From assembly GCA_002049455.2 (NCBI GenBank), contig KV918830.1:1-64000 (forward strand): DNA of 64,000 bases, written 5' to 3'. The notes under the pieces were generated by a model. That model worked only from the letters and a program-made list of their open reading frames with translations. It was not told the DNA's origin and did no database searches. A program made the translations under genes and the position numbers. This DNA is from Porphyra umbilicalis (lineage: Eukaryota; Rhodophyta; Bangiophyceae; Bangiales; Bangiaceae). This document shows, piece after piece, positions 10,173 through 21,235 of this stretch. Every line of letters begins with the position of its first letter. Position 1 is the stretch's first letter.

Positions 10173-12757
10173 ATGGAGCCGTCCCCGGCGACGCCTCCCG
10201 ATAGTTCCGTCGGGGCTCCGTCCTCCGCGCCCCTGGCGTGCCCGCCCCCGGTGGTCGCCGCTCCGGGGCCGGCGCCGGCGGCCGTCGCGCCGTCCGCGTC
10301 GGGACCGCCCGGGCGCCGCCCAACCGTCCCCGCCCGCCCGTCGGTGCCGCCGGGTATGCGGCTCTCGTACGACCCGAACGGCCGGGAGTGGCGGAAGCCG
10401 CCCCGCCCAGTGGGCGCTGCCGCCGCGACCAGCGCCGGGGCCGGGTCCGCGGCTTGCCCGGCGACCTCCCCCGGCGGGGGTCCCGCGGTCGTGCCGGAGG
10501 AGCGACCGCCGTTGTTGGGGCAGTCGGCTTTCGCGTTCCCGCCGCGCCCGGCGCCGCCCGACGTCCGAGCGTGGCTTGCCCCGCTGGGGCCGGCCGTGGC
10601 CTCGGCCGACTGGCCGCTCGTCAGCGACGTCTTCCTCCCGGCTCATCCCCACGACGCCGGCGAGGCCGCTGCCGTGTGGCGGGCCTTCAAGGAGTTCGCC
10701 AAGGTGGCGGGTTACGGCACCCGGCCGGCGGCCGAGCGCGACTTAGCTTCCTTCGTCCGCTCCGTCGGGGACAGCGCGGCGTGGCTACGCTGCATGTTGC
10801 GGTGCAACCAGGGTCGGGTGCTCTTGGTCCCGCATCCCGCGGCCGAGCTCCCGTTCGTCGCCGGCGAGGAGGAGTACGCCTACCTCGAGGACTGGCACAC
10901 CCGCCTTCGCCACCGCCCTGCGGTCCCGTTCGGTCACTCCTTGGCGCTCGCCAACTTCGGGGGCGTGGGCCCCCGGATTGCCTTGGCGTCGGTAGGCCCC
11001 GCGACCGTTCGGCGGACTTGGCGTTGGAGGCCGCGCGCCGCGCGCGCGGCGAGCTCGTAAGCGCCCGACGGGCGGGGCACGGGGCCATCTTCCTGTCCGT
11101 CCGCTTCGGCATCGCCTTGACGCCGGCGCGTGCTCCCTTGCCGCCGGAAATGGCCACGCGGTGCGCGACGCCGCAGCTGCTGACGTACGAGTACCCGCAC
11201 GTGGTGCACCAGCAGCAGTCGCTGCTTCAGGCGTTCCCGTGCCACCCTATCCAGGGCACGGCCTACGTCATGCTGCCGGCCGCCATCGTGTCGGGGTTGC
11301 TGCGTGCATACCGCGAGACGCACCGCGTCTTCGAGCCGTCGCCGTGCTACTACGACTTGACGCGGAAGTTCAAGGTCGACGACCTCGCGCCAGGCGACAG
11401 CGGTGCCGCCGACGCCTTGGAGGAGTACGATGCCATCGTGAGGGCGGTGCCCTGGGCGGCAGTCCATGACCTGCTGCCCCACCACCACGACACCACTCGT
11501 CAAGCCCCCAGCACCCTGCTGTCCCATTCAGTGGGTACTGTGGCGGACGGCCGGCGCCACTACGTCCGCGTCGTGAACGTCTTGCGGACGCCGCAGACCC
11601 CGTTGGGGGTCATGCTCGCGGAGCCGCGGCTCGCGGACGTCGCCCCGCAGGCGTTGCCCGTGACGACGGAGCCTTGGGCGATACCGGCCGGCTTCACTTC
11701 GCCCGACCCGGACGCCGTCCCGCCGTCGACGGAGGAGGCGGCCGCGTTGGCCGCGTACCGCGCGCGGAAGCGGCGCCACGCCGACATGGCGCGCGGCGGC
11801 CCGGCTCCGCCTGTGCCCCACCACCCGGGGCCCCAAGACCCCGAGGGGGAGGAGGAGGCGGCAAGCGCCGGCGACCCCGGGGGTCCCGACGCCTACTTCC
11901 GCGGCGTCCCCTCGTCGACCCGTGTCGGCAACGCCGAATGGGGCCCGCGCGAAGCGGGCTGCGAGGACCGAGCCGGCACGGCTCATGGCGAGCGCTGGGA
12001 CGCGACGTGGCGCGGCGACCACGCCGACACTGCCGGTGACCGGCCCGGGCGCGGGTGGGCGTCCGAGTCGGGCGGCGGCGCCGCTGCCCCCCGTCGCGAC
12101 GGCGACGACCGCTGAGGGGACGGCGGCCACGGCCGCCGTGCCGACGTGCGGGACGACCGCGTGTGGTCGGCGGCCGGTCCGGGTGATGGCCGCGGCTGTA
12201 TGGCCGACAGCCGTGACGGGACCGCGTGGCCCTCCGACGGCGGCCAGGGCCGCGACGGCGCCGCTAGCGGCGGGGGCTACGGGCGGTCCGAGTACCGCCC
12301 CGCCGGCGAAGCCGCGGCGCCCGCCGGTCCGCGCCCCGCGCGTTGGGATGCCGTCCCCGCCAACGACGGCCCCGCCATGGCGCCGATGGAGCTCGGGGTT
12401 GCCGGTCCCGTCGTGACCCTCGTTTCGGGGCAACCGGACGTCGCCTACGATTGGTGGCTGTCCGCGTCGTGGACGCCCCCTACCCCGGTGCCGGTCACGG
12501 AGTGGCGGGACTCGCTGATGTCCGGGCAGGTTGTCGCCTTGTTCGGGTACGACTCGTCCATCTACTGATCCGAGGTGGGGCCCTGCGATTTCACCGCCGC
12601 GATGGTCGAGTACGCCCGCATCGGGCTCGCCGCCGACGTCCCCCCCTGCCTGAAGCCCCCGCGGACGCGGGCGAAGCGGTTTCACGCCGCCCTGCGGCGC
12701 GTCCTACGCAAGGTGGGTCGCCCCGTTCACGTATGGGAGTTTCGTCATTGCGACTGA
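10173..12757 (+). pseudogene. Long gag-like or hypothetical protein, one frameshift and two in-frame TGA stops
   Basis: Coding character begins at the ATG at 10173 (MEPSPATPPDSS), with a Pro/Ala-rich leader, then a helical region (ADWPLVSDVFLPAHPHDAGE, VWRAFKEFAKVAGYG). The frame is lost near 11000-11060 and continues one frame over through a well-formed region (TYEYPHVVHQQQSLLQAFP, YRETHRVFEPSPCYYDLTRK). It then crosses TGA at 12113 and TGA at 12566, with clear protein on both sides (YDWWLSASWTPPTPVPVTEW before, EYARIGLAADVPPC after), and ends at 12757. Overall about 860 codons. No named domain is recognised. Low-complexity leader, central helical core and basic C-terminal part resemble retroelement Gag in outline only. 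Gypsy integrase debris follows in the opposite orientation, supporting a mobile-element origin. Confidence 0.5.
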
Positions 12758-12991
12758 GGGCATCGCCCTGGCCCCGTAGGTGTGCCGCTTAGTCCGACGG
12801 CGTTCGGTCGTCTTCCGCCGTAGAATAAAGCCGTGGGCTTGTCCTTAGTACCACTTAGCGTCCGCGGCCCGTTGTTGCCCCGCCACGTCGTGGCATAGTC
12901 CCCCTCCCCCCACGACGGCCCCAAGGCATCAAACCCCAGAAAAACCCACCCCCCCCCCCGCCGCGCCCGGCCACCGCGCCGACCCAAGGGG

Positions 12992-13650
12992 TCAGGCACG
13001 GATGGCCGGGGGCGGCGCGGCGGCGCCGCCCGAGGCGGCGCCGCCGTCGGGAGCCGAGGCTTGCGGGGCCGCCGGCGGCGGGTCGGCGGACGTGTGGGGC
13101 AGCCCCAGGCGCGCGGCGCGGCGCAGGAAGACGCGCAGCGTCTCGTGCGGGGCGTCCGCGGCGTCCATCCAGGTGGGCTACGGGTATCCGGTCCAGTAGA
13201 CCTGGACCCGGAGGGTGCCGTCGGGCAGCGTCGCGTGGTCCGCGACGCGGTCCACGGCATACCGCTGGCCGTCGGCCACCGCCCCGTGGAAGGAGCGCGC
13301 TGCCCGCAACGCGGGGTGTTGGGCAGGCGATTCCGCGGCCGTGCCCGAGGCGCGGACGACGTGCGCCACGTTCTCCCGTCGGTGCTCCCCGTCCACGTCC
13401 AGGAGGACCGTCGGGCCGTCCGTGGAAACCACGCGATACGGTCCGCGGGCGACTTGTGTCAGTTTGCCGCCGGCGCCCTCCTCCTTGGCGTGGTCACGCA
13501 GCCACAAGCAGCCCCCCACGGTGAGCTTCTCCGAGCGCAGCGCGAGGCGCTTGTCGTGGTCGCGCTTGTAGCGCCCCTGCGTGGCCTTGAGCGTTGCCCG
13601 CATCTGCGGGATGAGCTGCACGAGGCGGGTCAGCAGGGAGGCTTGTCCAT
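12992..13650 (-). pseudogene. Ty3/gypsy integrase C-terminus plus chromodomain, 5'-truncated
   Basis: Reading leftward from a sharp compositional boundary near 13640-13650, the frame gives the integrase tail typical of gypsy elements (QGRYKRDHDKRLAL, then VGGCLWLRDH, then GPYRVVSTDGPTVLLDV). A chromodomain-like segment follows (RYAVDRVADH, LRVQVYWTGYP), with an in-frame TAG at 13178-13180 and continuation PTWMDAADAP. A Pro/Ala-rich tail ends near 12992. The zinc-binding region and catalytic core are missing, so this is a 3' fragment. It converges on the gag-like frame ending at 12757, so the two belong either to different elements or to a rearranged one. Confidence 0.85.
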
Positions 13651-14440
13651 TTTTTGTGGAAGTGCCATATGGTGCAGCCGAGAATCGTTGCGCTCCAGCG
13701 GTGCGCGCACCATGACGCAAAATGTTGTGCTGGAATCTTCGCATCTATTGTACACCTTCCATCCAATTGTATCATTTCCATCCTTCCACTGGCCTGCTTC
13801 TACACCATGCAAGCGGCCTTGATGGTGTGCTACCGGACTTTACAGGCCCGAGCAGTGCGTCCCCCTCAGCGACGCTGGTCGAGGCTGCCCCCGGACGCCG
13901 GCTCGGAGCTCACCGCAGGTGGTGCACGCGCCGCAAAACGAATGCGATTGCGCCGCTGTAGCGCGGTCGCTGTTCGGCCGCCCCTAACGGTAGCATCATG
14001 GAGCACGAGGGGGGCCGTGTCAGTGAAGGCGAGCAACTCAGGAGGAGACTACCCCAAATCACGCCCCGGGTCGACCACCTCCTTGACAGTTGGATTCATG
14101 GCGGACGATGGCTATGAGAGTTCGCCGCACGTTGGCGAGGCAGGACAGTCGCACTTTGTGGGGCTGCGATGGTGTCGTTGGCGTCCTTCTGCCCGGACAC
14201 GGAGTCTACGAGGACACGATGAGTTGAAAAGCACAATTTTCAATCAAGCCGCTGCCATGACCTTCCCTGTCGACCTGCGAAGGCGTGCTGGACTATTAAA
14301 GCGGCAGTGAACAAGATGATGTGGCAGTGAGGAATATGGACACTTGGCAAGCGGAAAGCGCTTGGCGCGGGATTGCGAGCGTCGTGGCACGCCATCATGC
14401 ACAATGGTTGGTTACATTCCAATGGTTTGACTCTTTCCGA
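13651..14440. other. No gene recognised; lower-GC DNA after the gypsy fragment
   Basis: Composition falls abruptly at about 13650. Open frames on both strands are short or lack motifs. No terminal repeats were recognised at its edges. Confidence 0.5.
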
Positions 14441-14631
14441 ACGGGGGTTTCCCCCATACGCTGCACCAAACAATGGGATGGTGCAGATCTGACACCAAAC
14501 CACCGGATTATGGTGCCAGATCGACACCATCCCAACACTTGGTGCGGATCGTGCACTATTGATCTGACCGCTGGGCACCCTTCTGCACCATAATATGGTG
14601 CTGCACTATAGTTTGGTGCAGGATCCGCACC
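14440..14631. repeat. Cluster of TGGTGC/GCACCA inverted motifs with a hairpin
   Basis: The hexamer TGGTGC and its inverse recur about ten times in under 200 bp, often next to GATC. The clearest fold is at 14475-14533, where GGGATGGTGcaGATCTGaCACC pairs with an inverse copy differing at three positions. The cluster ends exactly where the MITE target duplication begins. It may be a separate small palindromic element. Confidence 0.6.
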
Positions 14632-14641
14632 GCTGGGCTTG

Positions 14642-15222
14642 AGGTTGTTATGTGAGCCCCTATTTGGGGGTCGCTGTGCGTATTAGCGCCCTATGAGCGC
14701 GTTAACAGCGCCTACCAGCGCCTTCAGCGCCCTAAGCGCCCTCGGTATCCCCCCATCAAATACAGCTGTAGCCCACCATACTTTTCCAGATCGAGGAGTC
14801 GATTTCTTGTTAATATCCAGATTCAAGGAGACTTGACCTCATCTGGTCTTTCCGAAGCAGCCGACGAAGCGAGTCAAGAGGGGGGCGTATCCGCGGTGCG
14901 GATACTGTAACAGGTCATCTGGGCGGGGAAGTGCAGTTTGACCACGCCTTTCAACAACGCCTCGACAGCGTTGTTGCAAGGCGTGGTCAAACTGCACCCC
15001 CCCCCCCAGATGACCTGTTTTGCAATGCTCGATTCTAAGGAGCCCTGCGAAGGCAGCAATTCGGATCGAGGCCAGCTACTGGTCAATCCTAAAACTGTTA
15101 ACTAGCGCCCTCATAGCGCGCAGCAGGTGGGGGACGCTGGGCGTAAAAGCGCCCAAATCGCGCCCTATTAGCGCCGTATCTGCGCCCCTTATGAGCGCCC
15201 CAAGGCTCACATAACAACGCTA
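14642..15222. mobile_element. MULE-like MITE with 10-bp target-site duplication
   Basis: Ends are inverted copies of GTTGTTATGTGAGCC (14644-14658, and inverse at 15204-15218). The flanks carry a 10-bp direct repeat GCTGGGCTTG, at 14632-14641 and 15223-15232. Target duplications of 8-11 bp are characteristic of Mutator-like elements. Subterminal regions are rich in GCGCCC/AGCGCC motifs on both sides, and the centre holds a 111-bp near-perfect hairpin. No ORF of interest is present, so it would need a transposase from elsewhere. The length of about 580 bp fits a non-autonomous element. Confidence 0.85.
14909..15019. repeat. 111-bp near-perfect hairpin in the centre of the MITE
   Basis: Arms of about 52 bp begin AACAGGTCATCTGGG and contain GTGCAGTTTGACCACGCC. 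They are separated by about 7 bases near 14961-14967. The right arm has a run of C where the left has GGGCGGGG. Such a structure transcribed as RNA would form a long duplex. Confidence 0.9.
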
Positions 15223-15530
15223 GCTGGGCTTGCTCTCACACACTGGGTTTTGTCGTCGATTGGAAAAAACTGATCGGGCCCGAGTTTGAACAGCCATGAT
15301 CCTTAAGTTGCTTGTGGAACAGTATGGAAAAAAGAAGCACTAAATAATACTGGGCTCCTGACAGAGTTGGATGGCGTTCATCTCCAGAATCGTTTGGCGG
15401 ACTGTCCTGCGGATCGTTATTGATCACGTTTTGGGTTTGTCCCCCAGGCAATTCCCAGAATAGACCCTGTCTCCTGTCTGGGGAAATCCAACAGTTTTTT
15501 TGAGAGGGAAACACCAGGGCGGTCCAAGGG
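15223..15530. other. No gene recognised between MITE and CACTA-like pseudogene
   Basis: About 300 bp of mid-GC DNA. A minus-strand frame shows no recognisable motif. Confidence 0.4.
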
Positions 15531-18435
15531 ATGCTCGTTGCGCGTATGTTGACGGAGGGGCCCAGGTCAAGGGTGCTGCTGCATTCAGGGCATGGAACAG
15601 GTGCTCGAGCACGGGGGCCACAATTCTTTGGGCACGGGGTCTACTTCAAGCGGGTACTACCTCTTTCCTGCAGCTCGCTGCGAGGTGCACGCGGCGCAGC
15701 GGGGACCGAGGTCACATGGAGCGCCTTTTCCCCTCGCGGGACAGCAGAGGAGCTGCAGCACGTCACATCTGTAGCTCTGCACCGTGCTTCAGTCATGACG
15801 AGCCGCAAACGTCGTAAGAGCGGGCCCCGAGCGGCCTCGTTCTGCCGATTCGAGGGGGATGACATGCTCCCTGTTCCGCGCTCACTCCCCCCAGAGGACG
15901 CTGCCTCGCACACTATTGGGCCTGCCCGCCAAAGTGGCGCCCAGTCCTCGCGCACCTCACCGGCGACTGGAAATCAGGCGCCAGAAGCTGTGCAGAGCGG
16001 TCGGCGGGAATCGGTGGGGTGTCCTGCCGACAGCCCCGCTGCCAGCTCTCTGTCAAAATCAGATGAGGGTGACGCAGTGAACATGGAGATTGTCTCTTTC
16101 AGCTGCTCAGACATTGGCTGGCGCGGCCTGACCGACGAAGAAGACGTAGATGGCATTTTCAAATCTAGTCGAGAGCTACATTGTTACGGCTATCACTTTG
16201 GAAAGGGCCGCCTCACGGTGCGGCACCACGACAGGATGCGTGAGGTGGCGAACGACCTGCGCGCGGTCGAGCAGACGCCATCCAGGTGTCGTTTGGGCAA
16301 GATTCGCGCCGCTCTGTTGAAGCGAGTCGCTCTCGTGCGCTGGCAGCGAAAAAGCAGGACCCTGCCCGTCGGGAAAGGAAATACAGTGCGACAGCTGCCG
16401 GACGTTCGACTCGGCTACATCCCTTTTTCTGCTCACGTCGTCAGGGACTTTGCAGACCCTGTCACTGCAGCTCTGTTTCATGACGCCGGGGACTCAGCTC
16501 TCGGCTCCGCAGAACGACCAGCAGAAAGGTTCAGACCCTGGCGGCTCGGGATCCGTCGCACTGCAACTTTCGTCGTGAATTCCGCCTGGACGGCGACTTG
16601 TACAAAGACGGGTGCACCATAAAGTCGTGTATGTCGGCAGTCGAACACATAAAGGCGCATCTTGTGAGCACAGGTATTGCTGATGACGGCGGCGTTACAC
16701 TGTCCGAAGTGATGTACGCCATACCGACGTCCCTTCGTGTGGGAGACTTCACTGCCTTCTTGTCGCTGTGCTCCACTTCTCGGTCACCACCTACAATGAA
16801 GGCCTGCTGTTTTGGCGATGGTTCTTGCACCATACGCTTTACTCGGGATTGCGCAGTGTACATCTAGTGCGTGAGTCTCGAAATCGACGCTGTGGCAGAG
16901 AGCTGGCTACAACTCTGCTCGGCTACGCAAATCACGGTGAGTTTTTCTCCGGTAGAAGTCGTTGAAGAAATGCCGACGAACGACCCACACGTCGTCTACG
17001 CGACATGGTGTGCGGACGAGTACGGAGTATTAAAGCGTTGCAGAGGAGATATAGAGGGGCACTACGGGTCGGACACCTCCTTTTATCTGAAGGACAGACA
17101 GTATTCTGTTCGCCCTCTGTTATACCTTCCACCTGGGGGGGACGCTCGGCCACTCGTGCTGCGAATTGTGAAGGTTCTCCTGATGCTTTGGACAACAGGA
17201 GTAGTTGTGCATCATGCCTTTTTCAAGCAGAATGTAACCGTGCATGTGTATCCGTGCATCGGCATTTTTGACTTTCCCATGGCTGCAAAGTTTTCCAACA
17301 CTATTGGAGCGCCCGGGGTGGAACACTGTACAAGCTGCGACATTGTCAGCCAGAAGACAAGCAGTGTGCGACAGGGCCGCACGATGAACAGCGCTCAAAT
17401 TTTTTGATGTGCGGGACGTGAGGTACGCTCGCATTCAAGAGCGTACAGAAGTGATTGAGTCAACCATCGACCGCTCTTTGATGTTGTCCGATGCGGCCAA
17501 GAAGGTTGCTCTCCACGCGAACGGCAGATAAAAAAATGTGGGCCATCATGCGAGACTGCCTGCTGGCGCTCGAGGTCCCGGGTCGTTCGATGTTCGCGAG
17601 CACGTTATATCAGCCCCATCACATCTTCTCATGTATGGAATTGCTTCCCGTCTTCTGGACTCGACGTTAACGTCCCTCTCAGTCGCCCAGAGGGATCTGT
17701 TCCTGGATCGTATGTGAGCAGCTGCGACGCGCGTGCCCTCCAACACCGTCCTGACCGCTTTTGAGCCTGGAAAGATGGATGTCACATTGTTCTCAATGGC
17801 CGACTCTGCCGTGCTCCTGAACATCGCGCCTCCTGGTCTGGATGAGATCGTTTCCAGAGCTACGGCTGCGCCAGAAATTCTTAGCACCTTAGTGGCGCTA
17901 ACATTTTTGAGGGGCTTTGTCAACACGCTGTTCTGTAGGCCTACACGGGACGCCGATGGAGAGGAGGCAGTCCGCTCCGGGCCAAATGTATCTGAACTGC
18001 AGAGTCTCGGACGTATCCTCATGAGCGACATTGGCAAACTAGCGACTTTCTCATGCAAGTAAGACAGACCTGTCGTCCACAGATGTTTTGAGCTGCTGTA
18101 TTGCACGCTGCCGATCGTACAGCTGAGTCTTGCACTGTGCGAGCTTCTGTTTGAGAAGTTACATCAGCACTTCAAGCGAGAAATTCTTCTCAGCAAAGAC
18201 AAAGATCCAGCCGCGTTCTCCATGCTGCGGTGGAGAGAGGTTGACGTGCTCCCAAGGTTTCTGAGAGATGCAGCGGCCAATGGCGTTCCGGCCGAGTGGC
18301 TCAACAATGGAGACGGGTCACACTTGAAGACGGTGCAGCATCATATGCAAGGGGCCCGTTCGGTTCCGCCGCATCCGGCAGACAGCAGACGGGTTGTCCG
18401 CAATAAGTTGGATGTAAAGTCTATCGGCTTCCAGT
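15531..18435 (+). pseudogene. CACTA/EnSpm-like transposase, decayed and cut by element A
   Basis: Protein-like sequence runs rightward in pieces. The first frame (15531 to about 16560) is N-terminal and Ser/Arg-rich. The frame then shifts and continues from about 16560 to 17400 across a TAG at 16865. Between 17150 and 17350 it has the core recognised in the EnSpm transposase family: LWTTGVVVHHAFFKQNVTVHV, then IFDFPMAAKFSN, then a cysteine pair (CTSCDIV). After another shift at about 17400 the frame continues to 18435 with stops near 17530, 17716 and 18060. It includes SFDVREHVISAPSHLLMYGI and LPIVQLSLALCELLFEKL, which fit the later part of the same family. It stops at the terminus of element A. 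Introns could explain some frame changes, but stops inside good coding sequence point to decay. Confidence 0.65.
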
Positions 18436-20429
18436 CGTCGGCGGTTCTGCCATCGCGCTTCTTTGTATATTTTCAACCGATTTGAGGGCGACACAGTGTG
18501 GTGCTCCATGGAAACCGCAGTCTAGGACTTGAAATGGCCTGTCGAGGATCTGGTGACGCAATTATTTGGTTCGGATGGCATGTCCAACGGCTCAGACAAC
18601 GAGAACCAAGCTTACACGGCCAAGTCCCATGCTTGTGTACCACTGTAATGATGCAATTTCACGAATTCAGGAGGGGCCTCGCCCCTGGTGCACACATGCG
18701 AGATCACTGTCAGCGCGGAATGGTCACGACAGCAGCGACCGGCCTCGACGTCTGAGGTTGAGTGTTTCCTCCCTGCGGCGAGGTGTTTCGAGACGATTTT
18801 CATTGGATAAGAGCCATGTCCGCATTGTTCTGCTCGTGTACCCGTGTGTTTCCAGCAAAATGATTTGTTGGCGGATGCCACTTCTCCCATAAATGCCCCC
18901 AGAGCACGTGGGGGGGCGAAAGAGACCCCAACGGCCACTACCGATGCCGCGAAGGGCACCCCTGGCGGCCGGCGCCAAACCCCCGCCCCCGCCGCCTGCG
19001 CGTTGGCACCGACTCTGGTCGCGACCTATGCGGTGGCGTTTGTGATGGCGGTGGCCATGGCTTCGGAGAAGACAGCGGCGGCTGGTGGAGAAGGGGGAAT
19101 GGGAAAGGCGGGGCGGCAGTGGGGGCGGCCACTGTGAGTTGAAGCCGAGACGGCGGACAGGGCGGGGTCCGCTGGCGCCGCCAAAGAATGGCGGCGCTGT
19201 CGGAGGCCGCCGCCGGGACGGCAGCTTCGCCGGACCGGCGACGGCGGGGCGGCAGCGGTGGCGGCGGCAGGGCGCACCGGTGGCAACCGCGGTTAGGCCG
19301 GTCCGCCGGGGCGGTCGGTCGCGCCGGCCTCTGGCGGCCGGACGGCGGCGGCGGGCGGCGGCGGGCGGCGGCGGTTCGGTGGCGACGTCTGGCAGCGAAG
19401 TGCCGGCGTGGTCCGCGGCCGGCTGCGGTAAGGCGGCAAGCGGCGGCGGCGGCGAGGAGCGGGATCGCGTCCAAGGCCTCTCGCCGCGGGGGGGCCGTGG
19501 GGGGCAATCGTGCAGGGGGGGTGCGCGGAGGCGGCAGCGGCGGCGGCAAGCCGCGCTTATGTCGGGCGTTGCGGCGGCGTTGGCCACCGCCGCCACGCGT
19601 CCCCGCCGCCGCCGTCAATGCACAAGGCGGCCGCGCTGGCAAGGAGCGGCGGCGATGCGGCGGTGGGTGGCCGGGGCTGCCGCGTTGTCGGCGCGGGAGT
19701 GGGGGGCGGACACGCTGAGGTGGGTGCGCGGTGTCATTGGCGTCGGCGGCAAGCCTTGGTGACGGGCGGCGTTAGCGATGCGGCGGCGGCGGTGGTCTTG
19801 GCGGCCAAGGAGGTGCGCGCGGCTCGGGGGTGGGGGCGGCGTCGCCGGCGCCGCGTCGACCCCGGGTGGAGGGCGGGCGCTAGCGGCGGCAAGGGACGGC
19901 GCCGCGGCGGCTGCCGCGGGGTTCGCGCCCGCAGGCTACAGGCACCCCACGCGGGGCGGCGCCGCGGCAGCCGAAGCGGGCCGCGAATCGGCGGCGGCGA
20001 CTTGGCGACGGTGCCTCGGCGCGGCCGGCCGCCGTAGGGAGACGGCGGGGCGACGGCGGCGGTGGCCGGCCGCAAGGTGGCGGGCTGCACCGGCAGTGGG
20101 GCGGCGGCGAGGGGCGCCGCCCCAACACGTCCCCCTGATATGGTTGGTCGCGTGTCAGTCATTGATTGGCACAAGACTGGATCAACAAATCTGCATCCGC
20201 CAAATAGTACTGAAACATTTGACAAAGATCAGAGGTAAATAATTTGCGCAGTCTTTGCCAGAAACCGGCACGGCCGGATGCTTTTCCGCCGCTGAGGTGC
20301 TCCCGTGGTGCTACCGTCAGCGTCACATGAAGCCTCCCTACAAGACTCTCTGGCGACACTTCGTCGTATTGTGTCGCCAATGTGTCACCCATAAGGAACC
20401 AAAGAGTCTCCTTGGGCACGACCGCCGAT
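18436..20429. mobile_element. Element 'A', left copy
   Basis: The left end reads CGTCGGCGGTTCTGCC inward. The right end is a diverged inverse copy (minus strand: TCGGCGGTCGTGCCC), so this copy has terminal inverted repeats of its own. From about 18486 to 18900 it matches the inverse of 26630-27050 almost base for base. The interior 18960-20130 is extremely GC-rich, and its open frames on both strands are low-complexity artefacts. A subterminal palindrome GGCGACAC-11 nt-GTGTCGCC lies at 20352-20378. No transposase is present, and no matching target duplication was found at its outer edges. Confidence 0.75.
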
Positions 20430-20708
20430 GGTGCCCACCGACACTCGCGAATTCCGGGGGAAGACGGGCAGTTTTGGCGGATGGCGCGCTCTGGTTGCCG
20501 TCTCAGGCTCAAACGGGGAAGCACGGTTGGTGCGCTCGAACGTTCCTCCCGTGCGCGCGTTGTTGTCCGCGACGGGGCAGGGAACGAGCCGAGCATTTTC
20601 ATGGATCACTTTCTGGTGCATAGCATTGCATCTGTGGAATAAGTCTTCAAGATCGTCTGCCAACGGGGGGTGCGGCCTGTTGGCCAAGCAGCCAGCGGTA
20701 CGATTCAA
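20430..20708 (-). other. Coding-like segment, 3' part of the JmjC locus
   Basis: A minus-strand frame with protein character (PLADDLEDLFHRCNAMHQK and on) that fades where element A begins. It has no recognised domain. Its orientation and position suggest a C-terminal exon of the JmjC locus truncated by, or joined to, element A. Confidence 0.3.
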
Positions 20709-20723
20709 GCCAATTAATCAGTG

Positions 20724-20930
20724 CTAGAGGAGCGCAATGAGCTTGTTATATTTGTTGCACACCAATTCAAGCAAGTCGCGCTGGTCCTGTTGAGCCAGTC
20801 GAAGATGTCTTTGTTTCAAAGGAAGTCGGGCATTTCGTTCAAGTGTGGGTAGGCATGTTCCTGAAGCAGGTCGTCCCTCTGAGAGATAGTGAGGGAATGA
20901 AAGCATGGGGCCTATACATTTTGATGTCAA
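20724..20930 (-). other. Coding-like segment, 3' part of the JmjC locus
   Basis: A 68-codon minus-strand frame ending in a Gln/Arg-rich helix (RLAQQDQRDLLELVCNKYNK). The 15 bp between it and the next frame (20708) include a stop. It may be an exon or a decayed C-terminal part. No domain is recognised. Confidence 0.3.
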
Positions 20931-20970
20931 GGGGAAACTGAGACAGAAATAAGAGTGCGAAGTGCAGCAG

Positions 20971-21177
20971 TCAATGGCGGACAGTCTCCAACAGGCGGCT
21001 CAACTTGGCGACCAGATCTTGAACCTGTGAGGTGGAGTAGCGCCACACCACCAGGGGCTTGTGCGAACCGTTCACAGGCCTGTTGGGCTTGCCCTCCTCC
21101 TGTATGACGTGCCAGCAGAGATACGTGCTCAGCGCAGCGCCAGCAGCACAGAGGCGCCTCGTCTGGAGCGCCTTCAA
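20971..21177 (-). other. Coding-like segment directly after the JmjC ORF
   Basis: A 68-codon minus-strand frame, 58 bp past the JmjC stop and in a different frame. It contains LVVWRYSTSQVQDLVAKLSR, which looks like ordinary globular or helical protein. It is best read as a possible downstream exon of the JmjC gene. Confidence 0.35.
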
Positions 21178-21235
21178 ATAACGATATGCACGTCGAGTTG
21201 ACTACTGCGGACAGCCAGTATACAGCGTAGCACGT

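Noticed and set aside
18900-20130. Long ORFs on both strands in the GC-rich cores of element A (also 25000-26560)
   Set aside because: Low-complexity Arg/Ala/Pro/Gly frames in all six frames of GCC/GGC-rich repeats. Stop codons are rare there by composition alone.
18436-20429. Target-site duplication for element A
   Set aside because: Flanks of both A copies and of the composite were compared for 2-10 bp direct repeats and none matched convincingly.
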